A program made the translations under genes and the position numbers. 36,820 bases of DNA, taken from NCBI GenBank assembly GCA_028869595.1, contig JAGWRU010000119.1:1-36820 (forward strand), given 5' to 3'. Positions 28,500 to 36,820 of the stretch are shown here, piece after piece (position 1 is the first letter of the stretch; the number at the start of each line of letters is the position of its first letter). Below the pieces are notes generated by a model. That model searched no databases, was not told the origin of the DNA, and was given only the letters and a program-made list of their open reading frames with translations. The stretch comes from Rhodospirillales bacterium. GTDB lineage: Bacteria > Pseudomonadota > Alphaproteobacteria > Acetobacterales > Acetobacteraceae.

Positions 28500-28591
28500 C
28501 GTTTCATCCCATGGTGGTGATTGCGCCCAGCTTACCGCGTTGCGCGCTGCGCCGACAAACCCGAGACTGCCGCGCGACATGGGGGCAGGCG

Positions 28592-29134
28592 ATGCTGGTG
28601 CTGGTGGTCGGGCCGAGCGGGGCGGGCAAGGATACGCTGCTGGACGGCGCGCGCGCCGCTTTTGCCCAGGAGGACGGGATCGTCTTCGTCCGCCGCGCCA
28701 TCACCCGCGCCGCCGATGCCGGGGGCGAGGCGCATCAGCCGCTGAGCGAGGCGGAATTCGCCGAGGCCGTGGCCGCCGGGGCATTCGCGCTGCATTGGCG
28801 CGCGCATGGGCTGGGCTATGGGATTCCCGCGACGATCGCGCGCGACCTGGCGGCCGGGCGGATCGTCATCGCCAATGTCTCGCGCACCGTGATCGTCGAG
28901 GCGGCCCGACGCTACCCGGTGCACGGGATCGAAATCACCGCCCCGCCCGCCATTCTGGCCGCGCGCCTGGCCGCGCGCGGGCGCGAGGATGCCGCCGACC
29001 GCGCCGCGCGCCTGGCCCGCGATGTGGCGTTTCCCGCCGGCATTGCCCATAGCGTCGTGCAGAACGATGCGACGCCTGCGATCGGCATTGCGCGGTTCTG
29101 CGCCGTGATCGCGGCGCTGCGGATCAGCCGCTGA
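28592..29134 (+). CDS. phnN: Ribose 1,5-bisphosphate phosphokinase PhnN
   Basis: P-loop MLVLVVGPSGAGKDTLLDGA; FVRRAITRAADAGGEAHQPLSEAEFAE; HWRAHGLGYGIP; ANVSRTVI. Confidence 0.9.
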   Translation: MLVLVVGPSGAGKDTLLDGARAAFAQEDGIVFVRRAITRAADAGGEAHQPLSEAEFAEAVAAGAFALHWRAHGLGYGIPATIARDLAAGRIVIANVSRTVIVEAARRYPVHGIEITAPPAILAARLAARGREDAADRAARLARDVAFPAGIAHSVVQNDATPAIGIARFCAVIAALRISR

Positions 29135-29810
29135 GCGCCACCCGGGCGGCGATGCGGAAGGGCGCGCCGGCCTCGTCCTGCACGAACAGGGAAATCGCCT
29201 CCACCCTTCTGGGCTGTGCCAGGGCAGCGGCGAAATGCGCGCGCGCCGCGTCGATCCAGGCCGCGCGTGCCGCCTCCTCCAGCCGGCAGGTCAGTGTCAT
29301 GTGGAAGAACCAGGTCTGGAACACGTACGGATAGCCCCAGCGTTGCAGCATCGCATCCTGCAACGGCGACAGCGCGCTGCGCCGCCGGCGGGCCAGCTCC
29401 GCCGCATCGGGCGGTGCGCGCAGCGGATCGAGCCCGCCGACACAGGCATCGGCCAGATCCTGCAAGGCCTGGCACGGCGTCTGCTCGCGCAGCGCAACGA
29501 AGCCGTGCACCGCCTGCACCGAGAGCGCGGGCAGGGTAAAGGCGGCAATGCCGGCGGCGATGCGCCGGGTCGCGGCCAGAATATCGGCAAAGCCTGCTCC
29601 GGGGATCAGCCGCATCGGCGGCTTCAGCGTGGCATGAAACCCGTAGCGTCGGGCATCGGCGGTGATCGCGGCGATATCGGGCAGATCCGGCTGGGTGCGC
29701 ATCGCACCGCTGGCCGCATCGCGCCCCAGCCAGGATGCGGCGGCCTCGGCCAGCCTATCCTCGGCCGCCGGGGCGTAATAGGCGGCGATGCGCAGCGGCT
29801 CAGGCGACAC
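29124..29810 (-). CDS. DUF1045 protein, 2H-phosphoesterase-like, phosphonate metabolism
   Basis: PLRIAAYYAPAAEDRLAEAAASWLGRD...; two HxT motifs FHATLKPP (29625-29636) and FHMTLTC (29292-29303); likely GTG start overlapping the phnM stop. Confidence 0.82.
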   Translation of the reverse strand: MSPEPLRIAAYYAPAAEDRLAEAAASWLGRDAASGAMRTQPDLPDIAAITADARRYGFHATLKPPMRLIPGAGFADILAATRRIAAGIAAFTLPALSVQAVHGFVALREQTPCQALQDLADACVGGLDPLRAPPDAAELARRRRSALSPLQDAMLQRWGYPYVFQTWFFHMTLTCRLEEAARAAWIDAARAHFAAALAQPRRVEAISLFVQDEAGAPFRIAARVALSG

Positions 29811-30939
29811 GGGCACCGCCGCGCCACGTCGCACGCACCACCGCAAGCCCCGCGTGATCGGCGACGCGTACCAGATCGGCGCGCAGTCCGGTGGCGATGC
29901 GGCCGCGATCGGCAAGCCCGGCCATGCGCGCCGGCAGATCGGTGATCATGCCGATGGCGCCGGGCAGATCGCGCATCCCGCGTGCGGCGCACAGGAACGC
30001 CGCCTCCACCAGGCTGGCCGGCACGTAATCGGAGGCGAGCGCGTCCACCGCCTCGGCCGCGATCAGGTCGGCGACCTTGACATTGCCGGAATGGGAGCCG
30101 CCGCGCACGATGTTCGGCGCGCCGGCGATCACATGCATGCCGGCCGCGCGGGCTGCCTTGGCGGCGATCAGGGTGACCGGAAATTCGCTGATGGCGATGC
30201 CGTCGGCGCGGTTGGCGGCGATCTCCGCCTCGGTCTCGTCATCATGGCTGGCCAGCACGATCGGGCGGCCGACGAGCAGGTCCAGCAGGGTGCGCCGATT
30301 GGGTTCGCGCAGTCGCGCGCGCTGGTCCTGCAGATGGGCGATCTTGCGATCCAGCTCCGCCTCGTTCAACCCGTCGCGGGCGCGCAGGCGGCGCCAATAG
30401 CCGATATCGGCGTACTGCCCGACGCCGGGGGAATGATCCATCATGCTCAGCATGCGCACGCGCGGATCGTCGATCGCGCCGCGCACCAGATCGAGCATGT
30501 CGGGTGCCGGTAATTCGCAGCGCAGATGCAGGTAATGCGTCGATCGCAGCAAGCCGGTGCCGTCCAGCGCCGCCAGATCGGCCATGCCTTCGTGGAAGGT
30601 GCGTACCCGTTCGCGATCGAAACCGAGATCGCCGAGGCAGAGCGCGTCGAACACCGTGGTCACGCCGGCCACCGCACATTGCGCATCATGGGCCACCAGG
30701 GCCGAGCGCGAGGGCCAGCGGGCCGAGGCGCGTGGCTGGACCTGGCGTTCCAGATTATCGGTATGCAGATCGACGATGCCGGGGATCAGCGTATCGCCCT
30801 CGCAATCGATGGCGCCGGGCGCCGCGCTGGGACCGGTATCGATCGCCGCGATCCGCCCGTCGCGCAGCAGCAGCGTGCCGTGCAGCACACGCTCCGGCAG
30901 AACCAGCCGGGCATTGGTCAGAATCGTCTCGTGGGTCAT
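29800..30939 (-). CDS. phnM: Alpha-D-ribose 1-methylphosphonate 5-triphosphate diphosphatase
   Basis: LIPGIVDLHTDNLERQVQPRASARWPS; SMMDHSPGVGQYADIGYWRR; LASHDDETEAEIAANRADGIAISEFPVT; GAPNIVRGGSHSGNV. Confidence 0.95.
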   Translation of the reverse strand: MTHETILTNARLVLPERVLHGTLLLRDGRIAAIDTGPSAAPGAIDCEGDTLIPGIVDLHTDNLERQVQPRASARWPSRSALVAHDAQCAVAGVTTVFDALCLGDLGFDRERVRTFHEGMADLAALDGTGLLRSTHYLHLRCELPAPDMLDLVRGAIDDPRVRMLSMMDHSPGVGQYADIGYWRRLRARDGLNEAELDRKIAHLQDQRARLREPNRRTLLDLLVGRPIVLASHDDETEAEIAANRADGIAISEFPVTLIAAKAARAAGMHVIAGAPNIVRGGSHSGNVKVADLIAAEAVDALASDYVPASLVEAAFLCAARGMRDLPGAIGMITDLPARMAGLADRGRIATGLRADLVRVADHAGLAVVRATWRGGARVA

Positions 30940-31643
30940 GCGGCTTCCTGCATGGCGGGGACGGCGAAACAGCGATCGGCGATGGCGTCGCGCACCGCGA
31001 TATCGTGGCAGATACAGACGATGGCAACGCCGCGCGCCTTGGCTTCGTGGACCATCGCCACCACGCCCGCGGCATTGGCGGCATCGAGCGAGGCGGTCGG
31101 CTCGTCCAGCAGCAGGATCGGATGGCCGCCGATGAAGCCGCGCGCCAGGTTGACGCGCTGTTGCTCCCCGCCGGAGAAGGTGGCCGGCGGCAATGCCTGC
31201 AGGCGCGGTGGTATTGCCAGGCGGGCCAGCAGGGCAGCGGCTTCGGTGGCCGCCCTTGCCGCATCCATGCCGGTTTCCATGGCGGCCTGGGCGACGATGG
31301 CGCCGGCCGGCACGCGCGGCACCACGCGCAGGAACTGGCTGACATAGCCCAGCGTCTGGCGGCGGATTGCGATCACCTGGCGCGGCGAGGCTGCCGCGAG
31401 ATCGACCGTCGCCCCGTCATGGCGCACCAGAATGCGCCCGGCGGCGGCGCGGTAATTGCCGTAGAGGCAGCGCAACAGCGTCGATTTTCCCGCCCCCGAC
31501 GGCCCGGTCAGCGCGACGCATTCGCCGGCGGCAACCGTCAGCCCGATATCGGCGAGCACACCGATGCGCACGCCGCCCTGCAGATGCAGGGTGAAATCCT
31601 TCGCCAGATGCTCCACGCGCAGCATGGGGGAAGATGGGGTCAT
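30936..31643 (-). CDS. phnL: Phosphonate C-P lyase system protein PhnL (ABC ATPase-like)
   Basis: LRVEHLAKDFTLHLQGGVRIGVLADIGLTV; GPSGAGKSTLLRCLYGNYRA; FSGGEQQRVNLARGFI. Confidence 0.93.
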   Translation of the reverse strand: MTPSSPMLRVEHLAKDFTLHLQGGVRIGVLADIGLTVAAGECVALTGPSGAGKSTLLRCLYGNYRAAAGRILVRHDGATVDLAAASPRQVIAIRRQTLGYVSQFLRVVPRVPAGAIVAQAAMETGMDAARAATEAAALLARLAIPPRLQALPPATFSGGEQQRVNLARGFIGGHPILLLDEPTASLDAANAAGVVAMVHEAKARGVAIVCICHDIAVRDAIADRCFAVPAMQEAA

Positions 31644-32416
31644 GCCTGCAACACCGAACTGACCAGCAATTGCGTATAAGGATGAGCCGGATCGTCCAGC
31701 ACCTGATCGGTCAGCCCGGCTTCCACCACCCGGCCGCGCTGCATCACCATGATGCGCTGGGCGAGCAGGCGGGCCACTGCGATATCATGGGTGACCAGCA
31801 CCACGGCGAGGCCGAGCTGGCCGACCAGCCGGCGGATCAGATCGAGCAGACGCGCCTGCACCGAGACGTCGAGTCCGCCGGTCGGCTCGTCCATGAAGAC
31901 CAGCCGCGGATGCGTCACCAGGGTCGCGGCGATCTGCAGGCGCTGCAGCATGCCGCCCGAGAAGATGCGCGGCAGATCGTCGATGCGGCCGGGATCGATC
32001 TCCACCATCTCCAGCCAGCGCGCCGCCTCGGCGCGGATCTCGCCGTAATGGCGGGCCCCTTTGGCCATCAGCCTTTCGCCGACATTGCCGCCCGCCGAGA
32101 CGCCCATGCGCAGTGCGGCGCGCGCATCCTGCTGCACGAAGCCCCAGTCGGACCGGTGCAGCGCCCGCAGCGCCGGGGCGGACATGGCGTGCAGATCGGC
32201 CAGATGCCCGTCCGGATCGCGGTAGAAGACATGGCCCTGATCGGGCGTCAGCCTGCCGGCCAGCACGTTGAGCAGGGTCGATTTACCGGAGCCCGATTCG
32301 CCGACGATCGCCAGCACTTCGCCGGGCCAGAGATCGACATCGACGCCGTCGAGTGCCCGCAACGTCCCGAATGACAGCGAGAGGTCGCGCGCCGAAAGCA
32401 GCGTATCGTCGCTCAT
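31640..32416 (-). CDS. phnK: Phosphonate C-P lyase system protein PhnK (ABC ATPase-like)
   Basis: GESGSGKSTLLNVLAGRLTPDQGHVFYRD; FSGGMLQRLQIAATLVTHPRLVFMDEPTGGLDVSVQARLLD. Confidence 0.93.
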   Translation of the reverse strand: MSDDTLLSARDLSLSFGTLRALDGVDVDLWPGEVLAIVGESGSGKSTLLNVLAGRLTPDQGHVFYRDPDGHLADLHAMSAPALRALHRSDWGFVQQDARAALRMGVSAGGNVGERLMAKGARHYGEIRAEAARWLEMVEIDPGRIDDLPRIFSGGMLQRLQIAATLVTHPRLVFMDEPTGGLDVSVQARLLDLIRRLVGQLGLAVVLVTHDIAVARLLAQRIMVMQRGRVVEAGLTDQVLDDPAHPYTQLLVSSVLQA

Positions 32417-33252
32417 GCCGCGTCCTTTCGCTGGCGTGTGGCGCAGTAATCGGTGTCGGAGCAGACGAAGATGCGTCCGCCGCGATCATCGGTCAGCACC
32501 TCATCCAGATAGGAGTCGCGCGATCCGCATAGTGTGCAGGCATGCGGCGCGCGATGCGGGCGGAACGGGTGATCGGCGAAATCGAGCGAGCGCACGCTGG
32601 TATAGGGCGGAATGGCGTAGATGCGCTTTTCCCGCCCGGCGCCGAATAATTGCAACGCCGGCATCCGGTCCATCTTGGGATTATCGAAGGCCGGGATCGG
32701 GCTGGGCGCCATCAGATGGCGGTCATTGACCATCACCGGATAATCATAGCTGATCGCCACCTGGCCGTAGCGGGCGATATCCTCGTAGAGCTTGACATGC
32801 ATCAGCCCGTATTCGGCAAGCGCGTGCATCGTCCTGCAGGCCGCGCGCGAGGGCTCCAGCCGCCATAGCGGCTCCGGCTGCGGCACCTGATAGACGATGA
32901 TCTGATCGGCGCGCAGCGTCGTTTCGGGAATCCGGTGGCGGGTCTGGATGACGCTGGCGCGGGCGGTTTCGGTGGTCGTCGCAACGCCCGCGGTGCGCGC
33001 GAAGAAGCGGCGGATGGAAACCGCATTGGTGGTGTCGTCGGCCCCCTGATCGATCACTTTCAGCGTGTCGGACTGGCCGAGAATGGCCGCCGTCACCTGG
33101 ATGCCGCCCGTGCCCCAGCCATAGGGCAGCGGCATCTCGCGCGCGCCGAACGGGATCTGATGGCCGGGCACGGCGACCGCCTTGAGCAAGGCGCGGCGGA
33201 TCATCCGTTTGGTCTGCTCGTCCAGATAGGCGAAATTATACCCCTCGCTCAT
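32413..33252 (-). CDS. phnJ: Alpha-D-ribose 1-methylphosphonate 5-phosphate C-P lyase PhnJ
   Basis: GYNFAYLDEQTKRMIRRALLKAVAVPGHQIPFGAREMPLPYGWGTGG; Cys-rich CTLCGSRDSYLDEV...CSDTDYC. Confidence 0.96.
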   Translation of the reverse strand: MSEGYNFAYLDEQTKRMIRRALLKAVAVPGHQIPFGAREMPLPYGWGTGGIQVTAAILGQSDTLKVIDQGADDTTNAVSIRRFFARTAGVATTTETARASVIQTRHRIPETTLRADQIIVYQVPQPEPLWRLEPSRAACRTMHALAEYGLMHVKLYEDIARYGQVAISYDYPVMVNDRHLMAPSPIPAFDNPKMDRMPALQLFGAGREKRIYAIPPYTSVRSLDFADHPFRPHRAPHACTLCGSRDSYLDEVLTDDRGGRIFVCSDTDYCATRQRKDAA

Positions 33253-34346
33253 GCCACGACCTCCTCGGCCGATGCGGCGGCGGCGGTCGCGCGCAACCGG
33301 CGGATCGCCTCCAGCTCGCTTTGAAAATCGACGTAATGCGGCAGCTTGAGATGCTCGACGAAGCCGGTCGCCTCGACATTGTCGCAGTGGTAGAGAACGA
33401 ATTCCGCATTTTGCGCGGGCGCCGTCACTTCCTCGCCCAGCTCCTCTGCACGAAGGGCGCGATCGACCAGGGCCATCGCCATCGCCTTGCGTTCGTTATG
33501 GCCGAATACCAGCCCATAGCCGCGGGTGAATTGCGCCGGCACGGTTTTCGAGCCCTTGAACTGGTTCACCATCTGGCATTCGGTAACGGTGATCTCGCCG
33601 ATATCGATGGCAAATCCCAGCTCCGGCGGCGCGATCTCGACGGCAACTTCGCCCAGGCGGATTTCGCCGGCGAACGGATGCGTGCCGCCATAGCCGCGCT
33701 GCGTCGAATAGCCCATGGCGAGCAGGAAGCCTTCATCGCCGCGCGCCAATGCTTGCAGGCGCAGATCGCGCGATGCGGGAAAGGAAACCGGCTGGCGGGT
33801 GAGATCGGCGGGCTCGTCGCCGGTCGGCGGGCCGTCGCCCTCGATCAACCCATCCTGGCCCAGCATGTCGTGCACGCGCGGCATCCGCGCGGCATCGGGC
33901 ACCGCCTCGGGCGGCGCGGGCGGCAGCGCGGCGGCGGGATCGGCCAGGGCGAAGTCGAGCAGGCGGTGGGTATAATCCGTGGTCGGTCCCAGCATCTGCC
34001 CGCCGGGCAGATCCTTGAACACCGCAGAGACGCGCCGACGGATCGCCATGGCCGAGGTTTCCAGCGGCAGGCTGGCGAGAAAGCGCGGCAGGGTGGTGCG
34101 GAAGGCGCGCAGCAGAAAGGCGGCCTCGACCAGATCGCCCTGGGCCTGACGGATGGCCAGCGCCGCCAGGCGGCGATCATAGAGCGCGCCTTCCGCCATC
34201 ACCCGATCGACGGCGCGACCGAGCTGCGCCTCGATCTGGGCGAGATCGAGGGCGGGCAGGGCGGGATCGCCCCGCCGCTCGACGGCAAGCCAGGCATGCG
34301 CCGCATCGATCGCCTTTTCCCCGCCTTTCACCGCGACATAGGCCAT
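33249..34346 (-). CDS. phnI: Carbon-phosphorus lyase complex subunit PhnI
   Basis: MAYVAVKGGEKAIDAAHAWLA; GYSTQRGYGGTHPFAGEIRLGEV; TECQMVNQF; HVDF-like HYVDFQSELEAIRRL. Confidence 0.95.
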   Translation of the reverse strand: MAYVAVKGGEKAIDAAHAWLAVERRGDPALPALDLAQIEAQLGRAVDRVMAEGALYDRRLAALAIRQAQGDLVEAAFLLRAFRTTLPRFLASLPLETSAMAIRRRVSAVFKDLPGGQMLGPTTDYTHRLLDFALADPAAALPPAPPEAVPDAARMPRVHDMLGQDGLIEGDGPPTGDEPADLTRQPVSFPASRDLRLQALARGDEGFLLAMGYSTQRGYGGTHPFAGEIRLGEVAVEIAPPELGFAIDIGEITVTECQMVNQFKGSKTVPAQFTRGYGLVFGHNERKAMAMALVDRALRAEELGEEVTAPAQNAEFVLYHCDNVEATGFVEHLKLPHYVDFQSELEAIRRLRATAAAASAEEVVA

Positions 34347-34348
34347 GG

Positions 34349-34942
34349 CTAGATCTCCTCCACCGAGACGGAGCGGGGCAGGGCGGCGATCTGCGTGCCG
34401 GCGCACAGGATCAGATCGATGCCGCGCGGGTAGAGCTGGCGGTTGCGCGCCCAGGCCGCGACGAACCCGTCAGGCAGGCCGGTCGCCGCGAAGGGCGTGG
34501 GCGCCGCGAGCCCTGGCCCGTGCAGGCGATAGCGCGTGCCGCTGCCAAGGGCCGCAAGCTGCACGATGAGCGTGGCCGACTCCTCCGGCGCTTCGTCGCT
34601 GCCCAGGGCGAGATCGGCCGGCCAGACCGCCTGCCGGGTCAGGGCGAAGCGCGCGGCGCCGGCGGAATCGACAAGGGGGGCGGCGCAGTGAAAGGCGATC
34701 CAGCTGCGTGCGCCGGCGAAATCCCCGTCGAGGAAGACCGGGGTTTCGGCATCGGCGAGCGTCAGCAGCATCGCGGCGCTGGCCTGGACCAACGGCGCCG
34801 GCGCGGTAAGGCCGGCGCCGACATGATGCAGCGAGCCGGGGCTGGCCATGGCCGCCAGCACGGCGCGAAAGCTGTGCTGCGCATCGGCCACGGGATCGGC
34901 GAATCCCGGCATGGCAACGGGATCGGAGAGCAGATCGGTCAT
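34349..34942 (-). CDS. phnH: Phosphonate C-P lyase system protein PhnH
   Basis: MPGFADPVADAQHSFRAVLAAMASPGSLHHV; YPRGIDLILCAGTQIAALPRS. Confidence 0.93.
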   Translation of the reverse strand: MTDLLSDPVAMPGFADPVADAQHSFRAVLAAMASPGSLHHVGAGLTAPAPLVQASAAMLLTLADAETPVFLDGDFAGARSWIAFHCAAPLVDSAGAARFALTRQAVWPADLALGSDEAPEESATLIVQLAALGSGTRYRLHGPGLAAPTPFAATGLPDGFVAAWARNRQLYPRGIDLILCAGTQIAALPRSVSVEEI

Positions 34943-35448
34943 GTGCGCATCGAGGCCATGGTGAAGAATTCCACGCGGGTTGCCGCGGCGCGGCGGGCGG
35001 TGGCGGCGCGTTGCGCGGCCTGGGCGGCGGCAAGCGGGGCGATCACCGCCGCCTGCAGCGGCGCGGCATGGTCCGCCTCCTGCAGCAGCGCGTCGAACAC
35101 GGCGGCCAGTTCCGCATGCGCGCCATCGCGGCCCAGCACATAGGCATGGCCCAGCCTGCCGGTGGCGAGGCGGATGGTGCAGCGGCAGATCGCCGCCTCG
35201 CCCAGGTTGAAGGGGCTGCCGCCGCCGCCCTGGCGGGCACGCAGCATGGTCATGCCCGATTCGGGACCGCGCAGGCGCGTCCAGGCCGGCACGCCCGCAT
35301 GTGCATCCAACGCCGCGCGCAGGCTGGCGGCATCGGCGCGGGCCAGCACCGCCATCCAGTGCCGGCGCGCGGCCTGTTCCGGCGTCAGGGCCGGATCGGC
35401 CGGGCCGGAATTGGCGGATGCGGAGGAGGCAGGGCTGGGCTCGGGCAT
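34939..35448 (-). CDS. phnG: Phosphonate C-P lyase system protein PhnG
   Basis: RRHWMAVLARADAASL; GPESGMTMLRARQGGGGSPFNLGEAAICRCTIRLATGRLGHAYVLGRD. Confidence 0.93.
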   Translation of the reverse strand: MPEPSPASSASANSGPADPALTPEQAARRHWMAVLARADAASLRAALDAHAGVPAWTRLRGPESGMTMLRARQGGGGSPFNLGEAAICRCTIRLATGRLGHAYVLGRDGAHAELAAVFDALLQEADHAAPLQAAVIAPLAAAQAAQRAATARRAAATRVEFFTMASMRT

Positions 35449-35472
35449 GCGGCGATCCGATAACGGAGTAGA

Positions 35473-35489
35473 TGTCTAGACAGCTAGAC
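35473..35489. promoter_or_regulatory. Putative PhnF (HutC-type GntR) operator
   Basis: TGTCTAGACAGCTAGAC: perfect 10-bp palindrome TGTCTAGACA overlapping a second inverted repeat GTCTAG-ACAG-CTAGAC. Confidence 0.65.
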
Positions 35490-35509
35490 CTATCCCGGTT
35501 TATCGTCAA
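35481..35509 (-). promoter_or_regulatory. Putative phnG operon promoter
   Basis: Minus-strand TTGACG - 17 nt - TAGCTG, with -10 overlapped by the putative PhnF operator. Confidence 0.5.
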
Positions 35510-35536
35510 GCCGACCTCGCACGGATTGCCGCCCGG

Positions 35537-36286
35537 ATGGATGAAGAAACCAAGACAGCGTCTTCTCGCGCCTTGCAACGTCACGATGGCGTGGCGCTGT
35601 GGCGCCAGATCGCCCAGGCGTTGCGCGGCGCCATCACCGCCGGGCGCTATCCGCCGGGCGGGCGCCTGCCGACCGAGGCGGCGCTGGCCCAGGATTTCGC
35701 CGTCAACCGCCATACCGTGCGCCGCGCGCTGGAGGATCTCAGCCGCGCCGGGCTGGTGCGGGTGGAGCAGGGGCGCGGCGCCTTCGTGGCCGAGGATGTG
35801 CTGGACTACACCGTCGCTTCCCGCACCCGGTTTTCGGAATGGATCCGCCGCCACAACAAGGAACCTTCCGGCCAGGTGCTGCGTCTGGTCGAGGTCGCGG
35901 CGGAGGCGGTGGTGGCCGGTGCACTCGGCCTGCGGGCCGGGGCGCGGGTGGTGATGCTGGAACGGCTCGGCCTGGCCGATGGCCGTCCGGTCAGCCTGGC
36001 CAATCACTATTTTCCGGCCCGCCTGCGCGGCCTGCGAGAGGCGCTGGAGGCATCCCCCACCATCACCGCCGCCTTATCGGCGGTCGGCGTCACCGATTAT
36101 CGCCGCCAGGTGACGCGCGTCACCGCCCGCATCCCGACGGCGGAGGAGGCGGCGCTGCTCGCCATGCCGCGCAACCGCCCGCTGCTGATCACCGAGAACG
36201 TCAATGTCGACGGGGCCGGCGCGGTGGTGGAATTCGGCATCGCGCGCTATCCGACGCCGCGCGTGCAGATCGTGTTCGAACCTTAG
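35537..36286 (+). CDS. phnF: PhnF-type GntR (HutC-subfamily) regulator
   Basis: VALWRQIAQALRGAITAGRYPPGGRLPTEAALAQDFAVNRHTVRRALEDLSRAGLVRVEQGRGAFV; UTRA domain; divergent from phnG. Confidence 0.93.
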   Translation: MDEETKTASSRALQRHDGVALWRQIAQALRGAITAGRYPPGGRLPTEAALAQDFAVNRHTVRRALEDLSRAGLVRVEQGRGAFVAEDVLDYTVASRTRFSEWIRRHNKEPSGQVLRLVEVAAEAVVAGALGLRAGARVVMLERLGLADGRPVSLANHYFPARLRGLREALEASPTITAALSAVGVTDYRRQVTRVTARIPTAEEAALLAMPRNRPLLITENVNVDGAGAVVEFGIARYPTPRVQIVFEP

Positions 36287-36296
36287 GAAATTCAGC

Positions 36297-36820
36297 ATGG
36301 ATGGCATGACGATCAGCGGCGGGCAGGTGCTCGACACGGCGGGCTGGCAGGATGCGGCGCTGGTGATCGAAGACGGGCGGATCGCGGCCCTCGGCGCGAC
36401 GTCCGGCGGCCGGCGCTTCGACGCCAGCGGCCTGCTGGTGCTGCCCGGGCTGATCGATCTGCATGGCGATGCCTTCGAACGCCAGCTTCAGCCGCGCCCC
36501 GGCGTCGATTTCCCGACCGGCCTCGCCCTTGCCGATACCGAGGCGCAACTCCTCGCCAACGGTATCACCACCGCCTATCACGGCATCACCTTGTCCTGGG
36601 AACCGGGGCTGCGCAGCCTGGATGCGTGGCGCGCCATGCTCGATGCCCTGGCCGCCGGCCCGCCCGGCGGTGGCGGCTGGACCTGCGACATGCGCGTGCA
36701 TCTGCGCTGGGAGGCGTTCAATCTTCCCGCTTTGGATCAGGCCCTGGCCGATATCGCCGCCGGGCGGGTGCATCTGCTCGCCTTCAACGATCATACCCCG
36801 GCCATCATGCGCCGGCTGGA
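36297..36820 (+). CDS. Second PhnM-like amidohydrolase, 5' part, truncated by window end
   Basis: LVLPGLIDLHGDAFERQLQPRPGVDFPTGLALADTEAQLLANGITTAYHGITLSWEPG...AFNDHTPAI, PhnM-like but distinct from 29800-30939. Confidence 0.85.
   Translation, partial: MDGMTISGGQVLDTAGWQDAALVIEDGRIAALGATSGGRRFDASGLLVLPGLIDLHGDAFERQLQPRPGVDFPTGLALADTEAQLLANGITTAYHGITLSWEPGLRSLDAWRAMLDALAAGPPGGGGWTCDMRVHLRWEAFNLPALDQALADIAAGRVHLLAFNDHTPAIMRRL

Noticed and set aside
33321-34352. 343-aa plus-strand ORF
   Set aside because: Antisense to phnI; shadow-frame composition
34943-36007. Upstream part of the 552-aa minus-strand ORF that ends as PhnH
   Set aside because: Only the portion from 34942 downward matches PhnH; the rest overlaps phnG and the phnF antisense frame
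1-36820. CRISPR arrays, tRNA/rRNA genes, IS elements, prophage or toxin-antitoxin/defence genes
   Set aside because: No regularly spaced repeats, tRNA-like cloverleafs, transposase/integrase motifs or defence-protein signatures recognised on reading

Overview
High-GC bacterial window, probably alphaproteobacterial. It is almost entirely coding, with about 37 genes. I see no tRNA, rRNA, IS element, phage gene or CRISPR array. From left to right: (1) the 3' end of an AtuA-like gene; (2) a copper module of copA, a CueR/HmrR-type MerR regulator and a divergent DUF302 gene; (3) two adjacent acyl-CoA dehydrogenases; (4) a GntR/FCD regulator divergent from a livKHMGF ABC transporter operon that continues into a D-amino-acid-oxidase-like gene, two proline-racemase-superfamily paralogues and an enolase-superfamily enzyme, most likely for (hydroxy)proline-type amino acid catabolism; (5) an inositol-type module of IMPase, iolD, iolE and iolG next to a fused TRAP transporter; (6) a stand-alone Lrp/AsnC RAM-domain protein, a TPP enzyme, a TPR protein and a DUF296/PPC protein; (7) a C-P lyase phosphonate cluster of phnN, DUF1045, phnMLKJIHG and phnF, plus a truncated second phnM-like gene. 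I found no wholly unknown system. The best leads are a proline-racemase paralogue whose catalytic Cys/Cys positions read Ser/Thr, a DUF1045 2H-phosphoesterase-like protein that could stand in for PhnP, a TPR gene that appears to need a CTG start inside a CTGA stop/start overlap, twin TGATATATCA operators, a PhnF-type operator over the phnG promoter, and hairpins at two binding-protein/permease junctions.
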